A stretch of DNA of 64,000 nt, from assembly GCF_900168065.1 (NCBI RefSeq), contig NZ_FUZZ01000001.1, positions 2,228,623-2,292,622 of the forward strand, in the 5' to 3' direction. The DNA is from Chitinophaga ginsengisegetis (lineage in GTDB: Bacteria; Bacteroidota; Bacteroidia; Chitinophagales; Chitinophagaceae). Shown piece after piece: positions 1 through 8,206 of this stretch. The number at the start of each line of letters is the position of its first letter. Within the stretch, counting starts at the first letter, position 1. The notes under the pieces were generated by a model that ran no database searches, was not told the DNA's origin, and was given only the letters and a program-made list of their open reading frames with translations. A program made the position numbers and the translations under genes.

Positions 1-1
1 C

Positions 2-724
2 CTGAAGAAGGTAAATTATGCCAAACATGTTTTTGAAGTTACCGGCAAAGTAACCGATAATGGCAAAGGCGGCGTGGCTGTAGTACTGAATTCAAAACTG
101 GATGGCGGTAAAATATTTTTCACTACCGATAGTACTGCTCCTACCCCTCAGGCGACTCCTTATACAGCGCCTGTACAAATTACCCGCAGCGGAACGCTCC
201 GTGCGCAGGTATTCCTGGATGGCAAACCTTTTGGCAACGAGTACGATCAAACGTTCCTGTTTCACAAAGGACTGGCTAAAAAGGTAAGCATGGCTTCTGC
301 AGCGGATGCAGCTCACCGCCCTGCCAGCGACTTTACCCTGGTAAATGGCGTGGAAGGCAATGCTGCTTACAACGATAACGAATGGTTTGGCTTTAAAGGA
401 ACGGATATGGAAGCAATAGTGGAACTGGACAGTGTACAGGATATTCACCTGGTAGGCATTAATACGATTAATGTGAAGGGCGACTGGATCTACCCACCGA
501 AGCAGGTAGTGTTCTCCGTATCTGACGATGGTAAAAGCTATAAGGAAGTGTACAAACAGAACACTTTTGCACAGCAGGGCATCAATAAGGTAAGAGGCCA
601 TTTGCAGGCTGTTCGCGGCCGTTTTGTAAAAGTGCAGATGCAGAACTTTGGTAAGATCCCTGCCGGTGCAGCAGGAGCAGGCAATGGCGCATGGTTGTTT
701 GCAGATGAGTTTATCATAAACTAA
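2..724 (+). CDS. Beta-N-acetylhexosaminidase (GH20 family), C-terminal part
   Basis: The reading frame is open from the window edge, so the 5' end lies outside; the GTG at 74 is internal. About 240 residues are visible. The first part, with G-G-K-I-F-F-T-T-D and a Y-T-A-P-V pattern, resembles the small beta-sandwich module at the C-terminus of chitobiase/hexosaminidase proteins. The rest (WFGFKGTDMEAIVELDS, then VVFSVSDDGKSY) looks like a discoidin or F5/8 C-type carbohydrate-binding module. The catalytic GH20 barrel is not in the window, so the enzyme assignment rests on these accessory modules. The gene would release N-acetylhexosamines from chitin-like or host glycans. The next gene handles glucosamine-6-phosphate, which fits. 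Confidence 0.6.
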   Translation: MKKVNYAKHVFEVTGKVTDNGKGGVAVVLNSKLDGGKIFFTTDSTAPTPQATPYTAPVQITRSGTLRAQVFLDGKPFGNEYDQTFLFHKGLAKKVSMASAADAAHRPASDFTLVNGVEGNAAYNDNEWFGFKGTDMEAIVELDSVQDIHLVGINTINVKGDWIYPPKQVVFSVSDDGKSYKEVYKQNTFAQQGINKVRGHLQAVRGRFVKVQMQNFGKIPAGAAGAGNGAWLFADEFIIN

Positions 725-729
725 AAATC

Positions 730-770
730 GAAAACCGTCCCGGCAAATGCGGAACGGTTTTCATTTTATG
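730..770 (+). terminator. Intrinsic terminator after the hexosaminidase gene
   Basis: GAAAACCGT (730-738) pairs with ACGGTTTTC (754-762), followed by the T-rich stretch ATTTTATG. It starts six bases after the stop codon. The remaining gap to 965 is AT-rich; I saw no clear promoter match in it. Confidence 0.7.
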
Positions 771-965
771 ACTCCTACACCAAAATATATGATACGGCCT
801 TCAACCGCTGTGTGCTAAACATATTAACGAGATCAAATATTAAATGGTTTATAACAAGCTAAAGAAATATAATTTAAATATTGCTAAATAATAATGCGCA
901 TTAGCAGTAAATTCTTTAATTTTCCGGCTCGTTTTTAAACCGCATCTAATCAAAAACGTTTACAA

Positions 966-2891
966 ATGACGATTAATCATCAGGAAATCGAACTGATCGA
1001 CAGCTTTGAACAAATTGCTGTGGAAATACATCCTTCTGCCAAAGAGGGTTCCAAAGCAGTAGCACAGGAAATTGCCGCGCTGATCCGCGAAAGGCAGGCT
1101 GCCGGCCAAAAATGTATTTTAGGATTGGCCACCGGCTCTACTCCTAAATATCTGTACGCAGAATTAGTACGTCTGCACAAAGAAGAAGGACTCAGCTTTA
1201 AGAACGTCATCACCTTTAACCTGGATGAATATTATCCTATAGAGCCGGATGCTTTACAGAGCTACAACCGCTTTATGAAAGAACACCTGTTCAATCATGT
1301 TGATATCCCTGAAGGTCAGTACAACATTCCGGATGGTACCATTCCAAAGGATCAGATCAAGAAATATTGTGAGGCTTACGACAAACGTATTGAAGAATTA
1401 GGCGGTATCGATATCCAGGTGCTGGGTATTGGTAACAACGGCCACATTGGCTTCAACGAACCAGGCGCTAATATCAATTCACACACCCGTCTCGTTACGC
1501 TGGACAACAGCACCCGTTTGGCCAATGCGTATGAGTTCCCGAATATGAGCCAGGTGCCCCGTTTGGCTATTACAATGGGCCTTAGCAGCATCTTTAAGGC
1601 AAAACGCATCTTACTGATGGCGTGGGGTTCGCATAAATCCAAAATCGTTCGCCGTTCTGTAGAAGGACACAGCACCGACCAGGTACCTGCTTCCCTGCTG
1701 CAACAGCATCCTAACTGCAAGTTTATCATTGATGAACAGGCAGCAGCTGAACTGACCCGTTTCAATGAACCGTGGCTCACCGGCGACTGCGAATGGACTC
1801 CGGGCCTGATCCGCAAAGCAGTAACCAGCCTGGCGCTGAAACTGAACAAGCCTATCCTGATGCTCACTGACAAGGACTATAACGAAAACGGTTTGAACGA
1901 CCTGATCGTACAGTATGGTTCTGCCTATGAGCTCAATATCGAAGAGTTTAACGCCATCCGCGATACCATTACCGGCTGGCCTGGTGGCAAGCCTGGTCCA
2001 CAGTTACCAAACCACCCGGAGCGTTCAGAACCCGCTAAAAAGCGTGCGCTGATCTTCTCCCCGCATCCTGATGATGATATCATTTCTATGGGTGGTACTT
2101 TCATCCGCCTGCACGAACAGGGACATGATGTACACGTAGCTTACCAGACTTCCGGCAACATCGCCGTAACAGATGAGTTCCTGCTGCGTTTCATCGACTT
2201 TGCCGTAGGTTTTGAAGGTATGTTCGACATCGATAAAAGCAAAAGCTCCCTGATCCTGGATGAAGCAAAAGCATTTATCCGCACCAAGAAGCCAAGCCAG
2301 AAAGATACTGCTGAAATCCGCGCTATCAAAGGTTTGATCCGTCGTTGCGAAGCAAAAGCTACCTGTCGTTATGTAGGTATTGCGGAAGAAAACGCCCATT
2401 TCATGAACCTGCCTTTCTATGAAACCGGTTTGGTGGAAAAGAAACCAATGGGACCAGAAGATGTGGCGCTGACTGTAGAGCTGCTGCGTAAGCTGAAGCC
2501 GCAACAGATCTTCTGCGCCGGTGACCTTGCCGATCCGCATGGAACGCATAAGGTGTGCCTGGACATCATCTTTGCTGCACTGGAAATTGTGAAAACAGAA
2601 GACTGGGCCAAAGATTGCTGGGTATGGCTGTATAAAGGCGCATGGCAGGAGTGGGAAATACATGAAATTGAAATGGCTGTTCCCATGAGCCCTGACCAGG
2701 TGATGCAGAAGCGTCTTGGTATCTTCATTCACCAGAGTCAGAAGGATGTGGTGCCTTTCCAGGGAACCGATCTCCGCGAATTCTGGCAGCGTGCTGAAGA
2801 CCGTAACGCCAACACCGCCGACCTGTACGACCGTTTAGGTTTACAGAAGTATGCCGCTATGGAAGCATTTGTACGTTACCATTTTATGTAA
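966..2891 (+). CDS. nagB: Glucosamine-6-phosphate deaminase fused to a PIG-L/LmbE deacetylase-like domain
   Basis: 641 residues, two domains. Residues 1-280 are a NagB domain: LGLATGSTPKYLY (near 55), the catalytic-loop motif TFNLDEYYPI (near 83) and GIGNNGHIGFNEPG (near 153). NagB converts glucosamine-6-phosphate to fructose-6-phosphate and ammonia. Residues from about 355 form a PIG-L/LmbE-like domain with the zinc motif PHPDDD (near 364) and a second metal pair in ADPHGTHKV (near 523). This fused architecture is a known family in Bacteroidota (the long NagB-like proteins). PIG-L enzymes remove acetyl groups from GlcNAc derivatives, so the fusion might couple deacetylation with deamination; that is inference. 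The ATG at 966 gives the usual N-terminus. The gene has its own terminator at 2909. Confidence 0.9.
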   Translation: MTINHQEIELIDSFEQIAVEIHPSAKEGSKAVAQEIAALIRERQAAGQKCILGLATGSTPKYLYAELVRLHKEEGLSFKNVITFNLDEYYPIEPDALQSYNRFMKEHLFNHVDIPEGQYNIPDGTIPKDQIKKYCEAYDKRIEELGGIDIQVLGIGNNGHIGFNEPGANINSHTRLVTLDNSTRLANAYEFPNMSQVPRLAITMGLSSIFKAKRILLMAWGSHKSKIVRRSVEGHSTDQVPASLLQQHPNCKFIIDEQAAAELTRFNEPWLTGDCEWTPGLIRKAVTSLALKLNKPILMLTDKDYNENGLNDLIVQYGSAYELNIEEFNAIRDTITGWPGGKPGPQLPNHPERSEPAKKRALIFSPHPDDDIISMGGTFIRLHEQGHDVHVAYQTSGNIAVTDEFLLRFIDFAVGFEGMFDIDKSKSSLILDEAKAFIRTKKPSQKDTAEIRAIKGLIRRCEAKATCRYVGIAEENAHFMNLPFYETGLVEKKPMGPEDVALTVELLRKLKPQQIFCAGDLADPHGTHKVCLDIIFAALEIVKTEDWAKDCWVWLYKGAWQEWEIHEIEMAVPMSPDQVMQKRLGIFIHQSQKDVVPFQGTDLREFWQRAEDRNANTADLYDRLGLQKYAAMEAFVRYHFM

Positions 2892-2908
2892 ATAAATCAT
2901 AATTTTAG

Positions 2909-2941
2909 GGGACTGTGATAACCATCGCAGTCCCTTTATTT
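2909..2941 (+). terminator. Intrinsic terminator of nagB
   Basis: An 11-bp stem: GGGACTGTGAT (2909-2919) pairs with ATCGCAGTCCC (2924-2934) with one G-T pair, loop AACC, then TTTATTTTTTT. A possible GTG start for the next gene (2915) lies inside this hairpin, which argues for the later ATG. Confidence 0.88.
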
Positions 2942-2947
2942 TTTTAT

Positions 2948-3379
2948 ATGAATCTGAGCAGAGCCATAGAAATAGCTACCACCGCCCATAAAGACCAGGT
3001 AGACAAATACGGGCAGCCTTATATAGGGCATGTGTTCCGTGTAATGCAAATGGGCCGCACTGAAGACGAAAAGATTGTAGGGGTGCTGCACGATGTGGTA
3101 GAAGACACCAGCTGGACCTTTGAAGCCCTTGAACAGGAAGGACTGGCCCCTCACCTGCTGGCCGCTCTTTACTGTGTGACCAAACTGGATGAGGACGAAG
3201 ACTACGACCACTTTGTGGACCGTACCCTTCAGAACCGTTTGGCCTGTATGGTTAAACTCAACGACCTTACAGACAACATGGATATCAGACGTATGACCGA
3301 CGTAAAGGAAAAAGATATTGCCCGCCTGAACAAATACCTGCACGCTTACCGCCGGATAGCGGCCGCCGTTATCCAGTAG
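2948..3379 (+). CDS. HD-domain phosphohydrolase-like protein
   Basis: 143 residues from the ATG at 2948. A GTG 33 bases earlier sits within the nagB terminator and was rejected. The protein is a compact HD fold: H in the KYGQPYIGHVFRV segment, then VLHDVVEDTSW with the adjacent His-Asp pair, and a later D in KLNDLTDNMD. This pattern matches the metal-binding residues of small (p)ppGpp-hydrolase-like HD proteins (RelA/SpoT hydrolase or MESH1 type). No synthetase or TGS domain is present. The substrate is not determined; a nucleotide phosphate is likely. Confidence 0.72.
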   Translation: MNLSRAIEIATTAHKDQVDKYGQPYIGHVFRVMQMGRTEDEKIVGVLHDVVEDTSWTFEALEQEGLAPHLLAALYCVTKLDEDEDYDHFVDRTLQNRLACMVKLNDLTDNMDIRRMTDVKEKDIARLNKYLHAYRRIAAAVIQ

Positions 3380-3442
3380 AATATTTTTTCAACGCCTTCC
3401 GATTAAACTATTAAATTACAGTAGAAAACAGAATAGCCATCA

Positions 3443-4021
3443 ATGGAAAACGATATCCTCATTGACTTTAGGTTTGCTGCAAAAGAGAAGCCCAGGTTCG
3501 GTGAATTATTCTTAATTACAGGAGAAGAGCATCCTAAATTTCCGGCCAGGAACAAAGCATTCGCACAGCTGGCCCCATTGGGTTTTGAACAACTCGATGA
3601 TTTTTTTGGTATCCTTAACAGCGAAGAATCAGGCGACGACGTGCTGATATGGCTTTTCCCCATGATCAACGGGGAGGAAGTATTTCATAACAGCGGCCCT
3701 TTCGACGCTATCCGGCTATCTTACAGCGCTTTACGCAACGCTCCCGTAACTATCAGTCTCCTCCAGGACTGCTTCAATGCCCTTCAGGCTCTACCCGATG
3801 TGGAAGTTGAATTTGAAGGTTCAGTAATCAGCGACTTTGCCCCTGTGCAAAAGAAAGCAGATGAAATTGTGGCCCACTGGCGGGAAAACCACATAGAACC
3901 CGGCTCAGAACAAAGTTTGCTGATTGATGATGACGAGGCAGACGATGACTGGGAAGAGGATGAAGACTGGGAGGAAGATGATGAATGGGATGAGGAAGCC
4001 AGTGATAAAAAAGAAAAATAA
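3443..4021 (+). CDS. Hypothetical protein with highly acidic C-terminal tail
   Basis: 192 residues, not recognised. No signal peptide or membrane segment. The first 155 residues look like a soluble alpha/beta domain. The last 35 residues are a strongly acidic run in which tryptophans recur every few residues within Asp/Glu stretches (DDDWEEDEDW, then a second similar block), ending in a short basic KKEK. Such tails mimic nucleic acid or bind basic partners, but no function follows from this. It is followed by a good terminator, so it is probably a single-gene unit. Confidence 0.65.
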   Translation: MENDILIDFRFAAKEKPRFGELFLITGEEHPKFPARNKAFAQLAPLGFEQLDDFFGILNSEESGDDVLIWLFPMINGEEVFHNSGPFDAIRLSYSALRNAPVTISLLQDCFNALQALPDVEVEFEGSVISDFAPVQKKADEIVAHWRENHIEPGSEQSLLIDDDEADDDWEEDEDWEEDDEWDEEASDKKEK

Positions 4022-4034
4022 CACCTTGAATATA

Positions 4035-4059
4035 AGCAGGCTTACGGCCTGCTTTTTTA
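4035..4059 (+). terminator. Intrinsic terminator after the acidic-tail protein
   Basis: AGCAGGC (4035-4041) pairs with GCCTGCT (4047-4053), five-base loop, then a run of T. It lies 14 bases after the stop codon. Confidence 0.85.
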
Positions 4060-4117
4060 ATGCATATATTTTGTAAATTGAGTCCGCTGTATCTAACCTG
4101 ACTTACGCCAACGGATC

Positions 4118-4495
4118 ATGAAAAAACAAGCCAACAAAAAAGGCGCTACCGCATTATTGCTGGTAGCCACTTTAATACTGGTATTGCTTATTTCCGGTAT
4201 TCCCTCTGCCCATAAGGCAGATAAGAAGCACTGCACTGCTATCACCGGAGTGGTAAAGGAAATTAAAGCGGGTCCTCCCGGCATTATTATCCATTTGAAG
4301 GAAGATCCCAGGATCTATTACATCTCCCGTAAAACCAATACCAGCCTCTCTTTAAAAACACTGGAACACGAACTGACGGGTAAAAACATACAGCTTTATA
4401 CGGCGCAGGACTGGTCGCCGCTGGACCCGTTTTCCACCATGAAACAGGTTCGCCGCCTGCAGATAGGCGACACCGTTATATTCACGGAATTCTAG
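4118..4495 (+). CDS. Hypothetical membrane-anchored protein
   Basis: 125 residues, not recognised. A basic start (MKKQANKKGA) is followed by one hydrophobic segment (residues 10-27, ALLLVATLILVLLISG), so it is either secreted or anchored in the inner membrane with the rest outside. The remaining 95 residues are predicted beta-rich (GVVKEIKAGPPGIIIHLKEDPRIYYISR). The gene is followed after 74 bases by a lipoprotein gene on the same strand; the two may share a transcript. Confidence 0.6.
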   Translation: MKKQANKKGATALLLVATLILVLLISGIPSAHKADKKHCTAITGVVKEIKAGPPGIIIHLKEDPRIYYISRKTNTSLSLKTLEHELTGKNIQLYTAQDWSPLDPFSTMKQVRRLQIGDTVIFTEF

Positions 4496-4569
4496 GCCTA
4501 ATCTTTGTGCAGGTGCAGCAGCGGATGGAAGCCGGAGTCCTTCCATTCCCGTAAAACAGTAACTTTCAT

Positions 4570-5409
4570 ATGTATCTCAATAAATATTTATCCTGCCTCA
4601 CACTGGCAGTATTACTGGTATCGTGCAACCTGGATAACAAGCCAGGCAAATACGATAACGAAGAAAACGTTGCAAAAAACAATAAAAAAAATGCTACCGA
4701 AACTGCTACCAAACCTGCCCGTAGCAAGGCTCCTATTGTTGGCGAAAGAATTAACGGCGCTGCCACCATACTGAATAATCCCGGCGGAGAACCACTGGTT
4801 ACCCTGGTAGATTATATCCCCCTGCGTTGTGCGCCGGTGAAAAAGGATTGGTATCCGGTAAGCGTGGATTTTGATATTACGAAAGATGAATTCAGCAAAC
4901 CCCTTTTTCACAAGGGCCGCAAAATAAAAGTAAATGGCGTGGATGCAGGCGTACTGCAACGCGACATCAAACTGCCCGTAGCCACCAACGGGGAAAAGAT
5001 GTGGGCTACCATTAACGGCTATACGCAAAAGAAAAGTATCCGTAACGGCACCATCATTGAATCTGCTTTAAGCAGCTACCTGAAACAACATACTGGTCGA
5101 AGCGCCGCTGATATGGAACCCTTTATCCACAATTTCAAACTGGAAGAAGAAACCACCCTCAAGCCCTATGTACTGTATTTCAATTATGAAAGCGGTATTG
5201 ATGATCCCAGCCCGTTGTATCGCCTGGCCCTTGTTTTCCAGGGAAAACAACTCATAGGCGTGCTGCACTCCCGGCCCATTCAACTCGATGGCGGCACTCC
5301 GCGCAGGTTGCAACGCGGCTTTACTGTCAACTATCTCAACGGCATCGATAAAAGCCTGAAAGAAGATTTCGCCGTGAAGTTCAACAAGTTCATTCTCTCT
5401 GTTGATTAA
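4570..5409 (+). CDS. Hypothetical lipoprotein
   Basis: 279 residues. The N-terminus is a lipoprotein signal with lipobox LLVSC (Cys at 18), followed by a hydrophilic linker rich in Lys and Asn. A segment at about 55-100 (IVGERINGAATILNNPGGEPLVTLVDYIPL) resembles an SH3-like beta domain of the type seen in cell-envelope proteins; this is a weak resemblance. No enzyme motif was found. The ATG at 4570 is directly followed by the signal peptide, so the start is secure. It ends 95 bases before yeiH, and I saw no terminator in between. Confidence 0.68.
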   Translation: MYLNKYLSCLTLAVLLVSCNLDNKPGKYDNEENVAKNNKKNATETATKPARSKAPIVGERINGAATILNNPGGEPLVTLVDYIPLRCAPVKKDWYPVSVDFDITKDEFSKPLFHKGRKIKVNGVDAGVLQRDIKLPVATNGEKMWATINGYTQKKSIRNGTIIESALSSYLKQHTGRSAADMEPFIHNFKLEEETTLKPYVLYFNYESGIDDPSPLYRLALVFQGKQLIGVLHSRPIQLDGGTPRRLQRGFTVNYLNGIDKSLKEDFAVKFNKFILSVD

Positions 5410-5447
5410 GTCCATAACTTTTGGTTATCACCTATCACTTATAGACA

Positions 5448-5479
5448 TTTGACTTCCGGGCCTGTGATACGGACCTTTG
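5448..5479 (+). promoter_or_regulatory. Candidate promoter for the YeiH gene
   Basis: TTTG (5448-5451), 20-base spacer, then GACCTTTG (5472-5479). The -7 element has one mismatch to the Bacteroidota consensus TAnnTTTG; spacing fits the usual 19-21. The ATG follows 25 bases later. Confidence 0.5.
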
Positions 5480-5504
5480 TAATCCAATTACAAACGTTTC
5501 GTGT

Positions 5505-6461
5505 ATGCAACAAGAGAAGACAGCGGCCACCTGGCTACCGGAGAACACGCAGAAAATTATATTCCTCACCGCAGCAGCTATTACGCTGCTGCCGATAGTA
5601 ACCCCGCCAGTGGCGCTGCTGCTGGGATTCGCCCTGGCGCAAACCAGCGGTAATCCTTTCACCACAGTAACACCACGCATTACCCACTGGCTGCTGCAGC
5701 TGTCAATTATAGGAATGGGCTTTGGCATGAATGTGCACAGCGCGCTGAAAGCCGGCAGCGAAGGATTTCTTTTTACAATTGCTGCCATTGCCGGTACCTT
5801 ACTAACAGGAGCCGTGCTGGGCAAGCTGCTGGGGATTGATAAAAAAACCGCTCATCTTATTTCCTGCGGTACCGCCATCTGCGGCGGCAGTGCCATAGCC
5901 GCCATTGCACCAGTGATGAAAGCCGGTGAGAAACAGGTTTCCGTGGCATTGGGCATCATCTTCCTGCTGAATGCACTGGCCCTTTTTATTTTCCCGGCAG
6001 TAGGCCACGGGCTGCATTTATCCCAGCAACAGTTTGGTCTGTGGAGCGCCATCGCTATTCATGATACCAGCTCTGTAATAGGCGCCGCCAACAAATATGG
6101 TGAAGAGGCGTTGCAAATAGCTACCACCGTGAAACTGTCGCGCGCCCTGTGGATTGTTCCCGTGGCGTTCATTACCACCCTGTTGTTTAAAACAGATGCG
6201 GGCAACATCAGGATCCCGTGGTTTATTGCCGTGTTCATCGCTGCCATGCTGCTTAATACCTGGGTACCGTTGTTTCAGCAGGCCGGCCCCTTTCTGGTAA
6301 AAAGCGCCAAAACTGGTTTGTCGCTCACCCTGTTCCTGATAGGCACCAATCTCAGCCGCGAGGCGCTGCGTGGAATCGGCCGCAAACCCTTGATCCACGG
6401 GGTAATACTATGGGTATTGATCAGTGCCGGAACCTTGCTGGCCATCTGCTGCCTGGCCTGA
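5505..6461 (+). CDS. YeiH-family putative sulfate exporter (UPF0324)
   Basis: 318 residues, almost entirely membrane: roughly nine to ten hydrophobic segments. Typical family stretches are visible: NPFTTVTPRITHWLLQLSI, the glycine-rich SCGTAICGGSAIAAIAPV, and IHDTSSVIGAANKYGEEAL. The family is annotated as putative sulfate exporter; substrate evidence in the literature is thin, so transport direction and ligand are uncertain. It sits alone with a candidate promoter of its own. No sulfur gene is adjacent; the sulfite reductase cluster is some 54 kb away. Confidence 0.85.
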   Translation: MQQEKTAATWLPENTQKIIFLTAAAITLLPIVTPPVALLLGFALAQTSGNPFTTVTPRITHWLLQLSIIGMGFGMNVHSALKAGSEGFLFTIAAIAGTLLTGAVLGKLLGIDKKTAHLISCGTAICGGSAIAAIAPVMKAGEKQVSVALGIIFLLNALALFIFPAVGHGLHLSQQQFGLWSAIAIHDTSSVIGAANKYGEEALQIATTVKLSRALWIVPVAFITTLLFKTDAGNIRIPWFIAVFIAAMLLNTWVPLFQQAGPFLVKSAKTGLSLTLFLIGTNLSREALRGIGRKPLIHGVILWVLISAGTLLAICCLA

Positions 6462-6575
6462 TACCGGGGAAAATCCCGTGATAATCCTATTCTCATTTTT
6501 ACATATATTTGATCATCGATCATTTGTGATACTCGCATCATTTATCTCAATAACCAAGATGACTACACGTAATTT

Positions 6576-7457
6576 ATGAGCCGGTCTCCTGCTACCAAAT
6601 CCGGCACTTATATGGCTGCATTCCGGGCAATAGAAAGTACGAAACCTGAGAAAGAGCGCCTGTTGTATGATCCGTTTGCCAGCGCGTTTCTGTCAAGATT
6701 CTATCAGATCTTACTGGCGGGTTGCACGATTGCTTTCATCAGGAAAATAGTTACTGCCTGTATACAGTTCCGCTGGCCCGGCAGCTTCACCGCCGCTGTT
6801 GCCAGAACAAGGCTGATTGACGACATGATCATTCATGCGGTAAGATCGCAGGGTATTAACCAGGTAATTATTCTCAACGCTACTTTTGATACGAGGGCGC
6901 ATCGCCTGAATGTTGGTGTACCACTGCATTATGTGGAAATGGATCACCCAACACTTCAGTATACCAAGAAGAAAATACTCTCGGAACTGGTAGGATTACC
7001 AACCATTCATGTGGATTATGTGCAGCTGGATCTGAACACGCAACAGATCTCTGAAGTATTCCCGGAACTCTTCTACGGCGCACATTTAAAAACATTGTTC
7101 CTCTGGGAAGGAATCACCACCCAACAGGAAGCCAAACAGGCGGAAACAATTTTCCATCATGTCAAAAATTTTAGTCCGGGTACACAGATCATCTTTACCT
7201 ATGTAGAAAAAGCAGTGCTGGAAAATCCAACCGCATTTTATGGATTTGTGCGTATAAATAAGCTGCTAAGCCGTGCCGGTGAGAACTGGGATTTCGGTAT
7301 CCGTCCGGCAGAATTGTATGCCTTCCTGGAATTACATCATATGAAACTGCACTATGATGGCGGCGGCGGGGATTACCGCGCAAAATATTTCGGAGAAAAG
7401 AGCAAGCAGATGAAAGGCTATGAATATTTAAGAGTAGTAAGAGCAGAAGTGAAATAG
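6576..7457 (+). CDS. Class I SAM-dependent methyltransferase, leucine carboxyl methyltransferase-like
   Basis: 293 residues. The opening SPATKSGTYMAAFRAIES, the conserved RLIDDMI, the SAM-site region LNATFDTRAHRL and the acidic EMDHP motif match the LCM/PPM1-like bacterial methyltransferases of the TIGR00027 type. Later LFLWEGITTQQEA also fits. Family members methylate small molecules or protein C-termini; the acceptor here is unknown. The next gene begins about 40 bases downstream on the same strand and may be co-transcribed. Confidence 0.82.
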   Translation: MSRSPATKSGTYMAAFRAIESTKPEKERLLYDPFASAFLSRFYQILLAGCTIAFIRKIVTACIQFRWPGSFTAAVARTRLIDDMIIHAVRSQGINQVIILNATFDTRAHRLNVGVPLHYVEMDHPTLQYTKKKILSELVGLPTIHVDYVQLDLNTQQISEVFPELFYGAHLKTLFLWEGITTQQEAKQAETIFHHVKNFSPGTQIIFTYVEKAVLENPTAFYGFVRINKLLSRAGENWDFGIRPAELYAFLELHHMKLHYDGGGGDYRAKYFGEKSKQMKGYEYLRVVRAEVK

Positions 7458-7495
7458 CAGCCGTATCTTCGGTGCATCATTTTAGCGTTCTGCAT

Positions 7496-8191
7496 ATGCA
7501 TATTCACTACTTTCAACATGTGCCTTTTGAAGGACTCAGCTGCATTGCCGGCTGGGCCAGCAGTCATCAGCACCAGGTAACCTATACCCGCTGGTATGAA
7601 AGCACCGACACTACCGCGCTTGCAACGGCGGACTGGCTCATCATCATGGGTGGACCCATGGGCGTGTATGAACAGGATCATCATCCGTGGATGACCACCG
7701 AAATAGCCCTTATCCGGGAAGCTATCCAACAAAATAAAAAAGTATTGGGCATCTGCCTGGGATCACAACTGATTGCGGCGGCTCTCGGCGCTAACGTATA
7801 CCCGCATACGCAGCCGGAAATCGGCTGGTTCCCGCTGGACCTCACCTTCCAGGGTCAGGCAGCTCCACTGGAAACAGTGCTGCCCCATCATTTTAATACC
7901 TTTCATTTTCACGGCGATACCTTTGATGTGCCCGCAGGCGCTACCCGCTTTGCAGCCTCCGCAGCCTGCAGCCACCAGGCATTCATTTACGGCGACCGCG
8001 TAATTGGCCTCCAGTTCCATATGGAATTAACGGCAGAAAGTTTGCAGGAAATGATCCTGCACGGCGCCGGCGCCATTGCAGCCGGCGGGCCGTTTGTGCA
8101 AAATGAAGAAAAGATCCGCCAGCATATGAACCTGCTGACGCAAAACACTGAAACCATGTACCGCCTGCTGGATTATATGGCAGCGCTGTAA
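7496..8191 (+). CDS. Type 1 glutamine amidotransferase-like protein
   Basis: 231 residues from ATG 7496. A GTG eight codons upstream (7472) is possible, but homologues I recall begin with the equivalent of MHIHYFQHVPFEGL. The fold is a class I GATase: nucleophile Cys87 in GICLGSQ, with His175 and Glu177 in LQFHMELT completing the triad. Family members resemble the glutaminase half of GMP synthase without the synthetase half. No partner synthetase is encoded nearby, so the substrate is unknown. The following YpdA-type gene starts 15 bases after the stop, suggesting one transcript. Confidence 0.82.
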   Translation: MHIHYFQHVPFEGLSCIAGWASSHQHQVTYTRWYESTDTTALATADWLIIMGGPMGVYEQDHHPWMTTEIALIREAIQQNKKVLGICLGSQLIAAALGANVYPHTQPEIGWFPLDLTFQGQAAPLETVLPHHFNTFHFHGDTFDVPAGATRFAASAACSHQAFIYGDRVIGLQFHMELTAESLQEMILHGAGAIAAGGPFVQNEEKIRQHMNLLTQNTETMYRLLDYMAAL

Positions 8192-8206
8192 ATAAAATAT
8201 GATTGT

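Noticed and set aside
1420-1470. Asn in place of Asp in GIGNNGHIGFNEP of NagB as a possible loss of function
   Set aside because: The Bacillus-type enzymes, as I recall, also have Asn at this position, and the other catalytic residues are intact.
2915-2947. GTG start giving an 11-residue longer HD protein
   Set aside because: It lies inside the nagB terminator hairpin, and the added residues are not typical of the family.
4505-4774. 89-codon plus-strand frame starting before the lipoprotein gene
   Set aside because: Overlaps the lipoprotein in another frame and lacks any coding signature.
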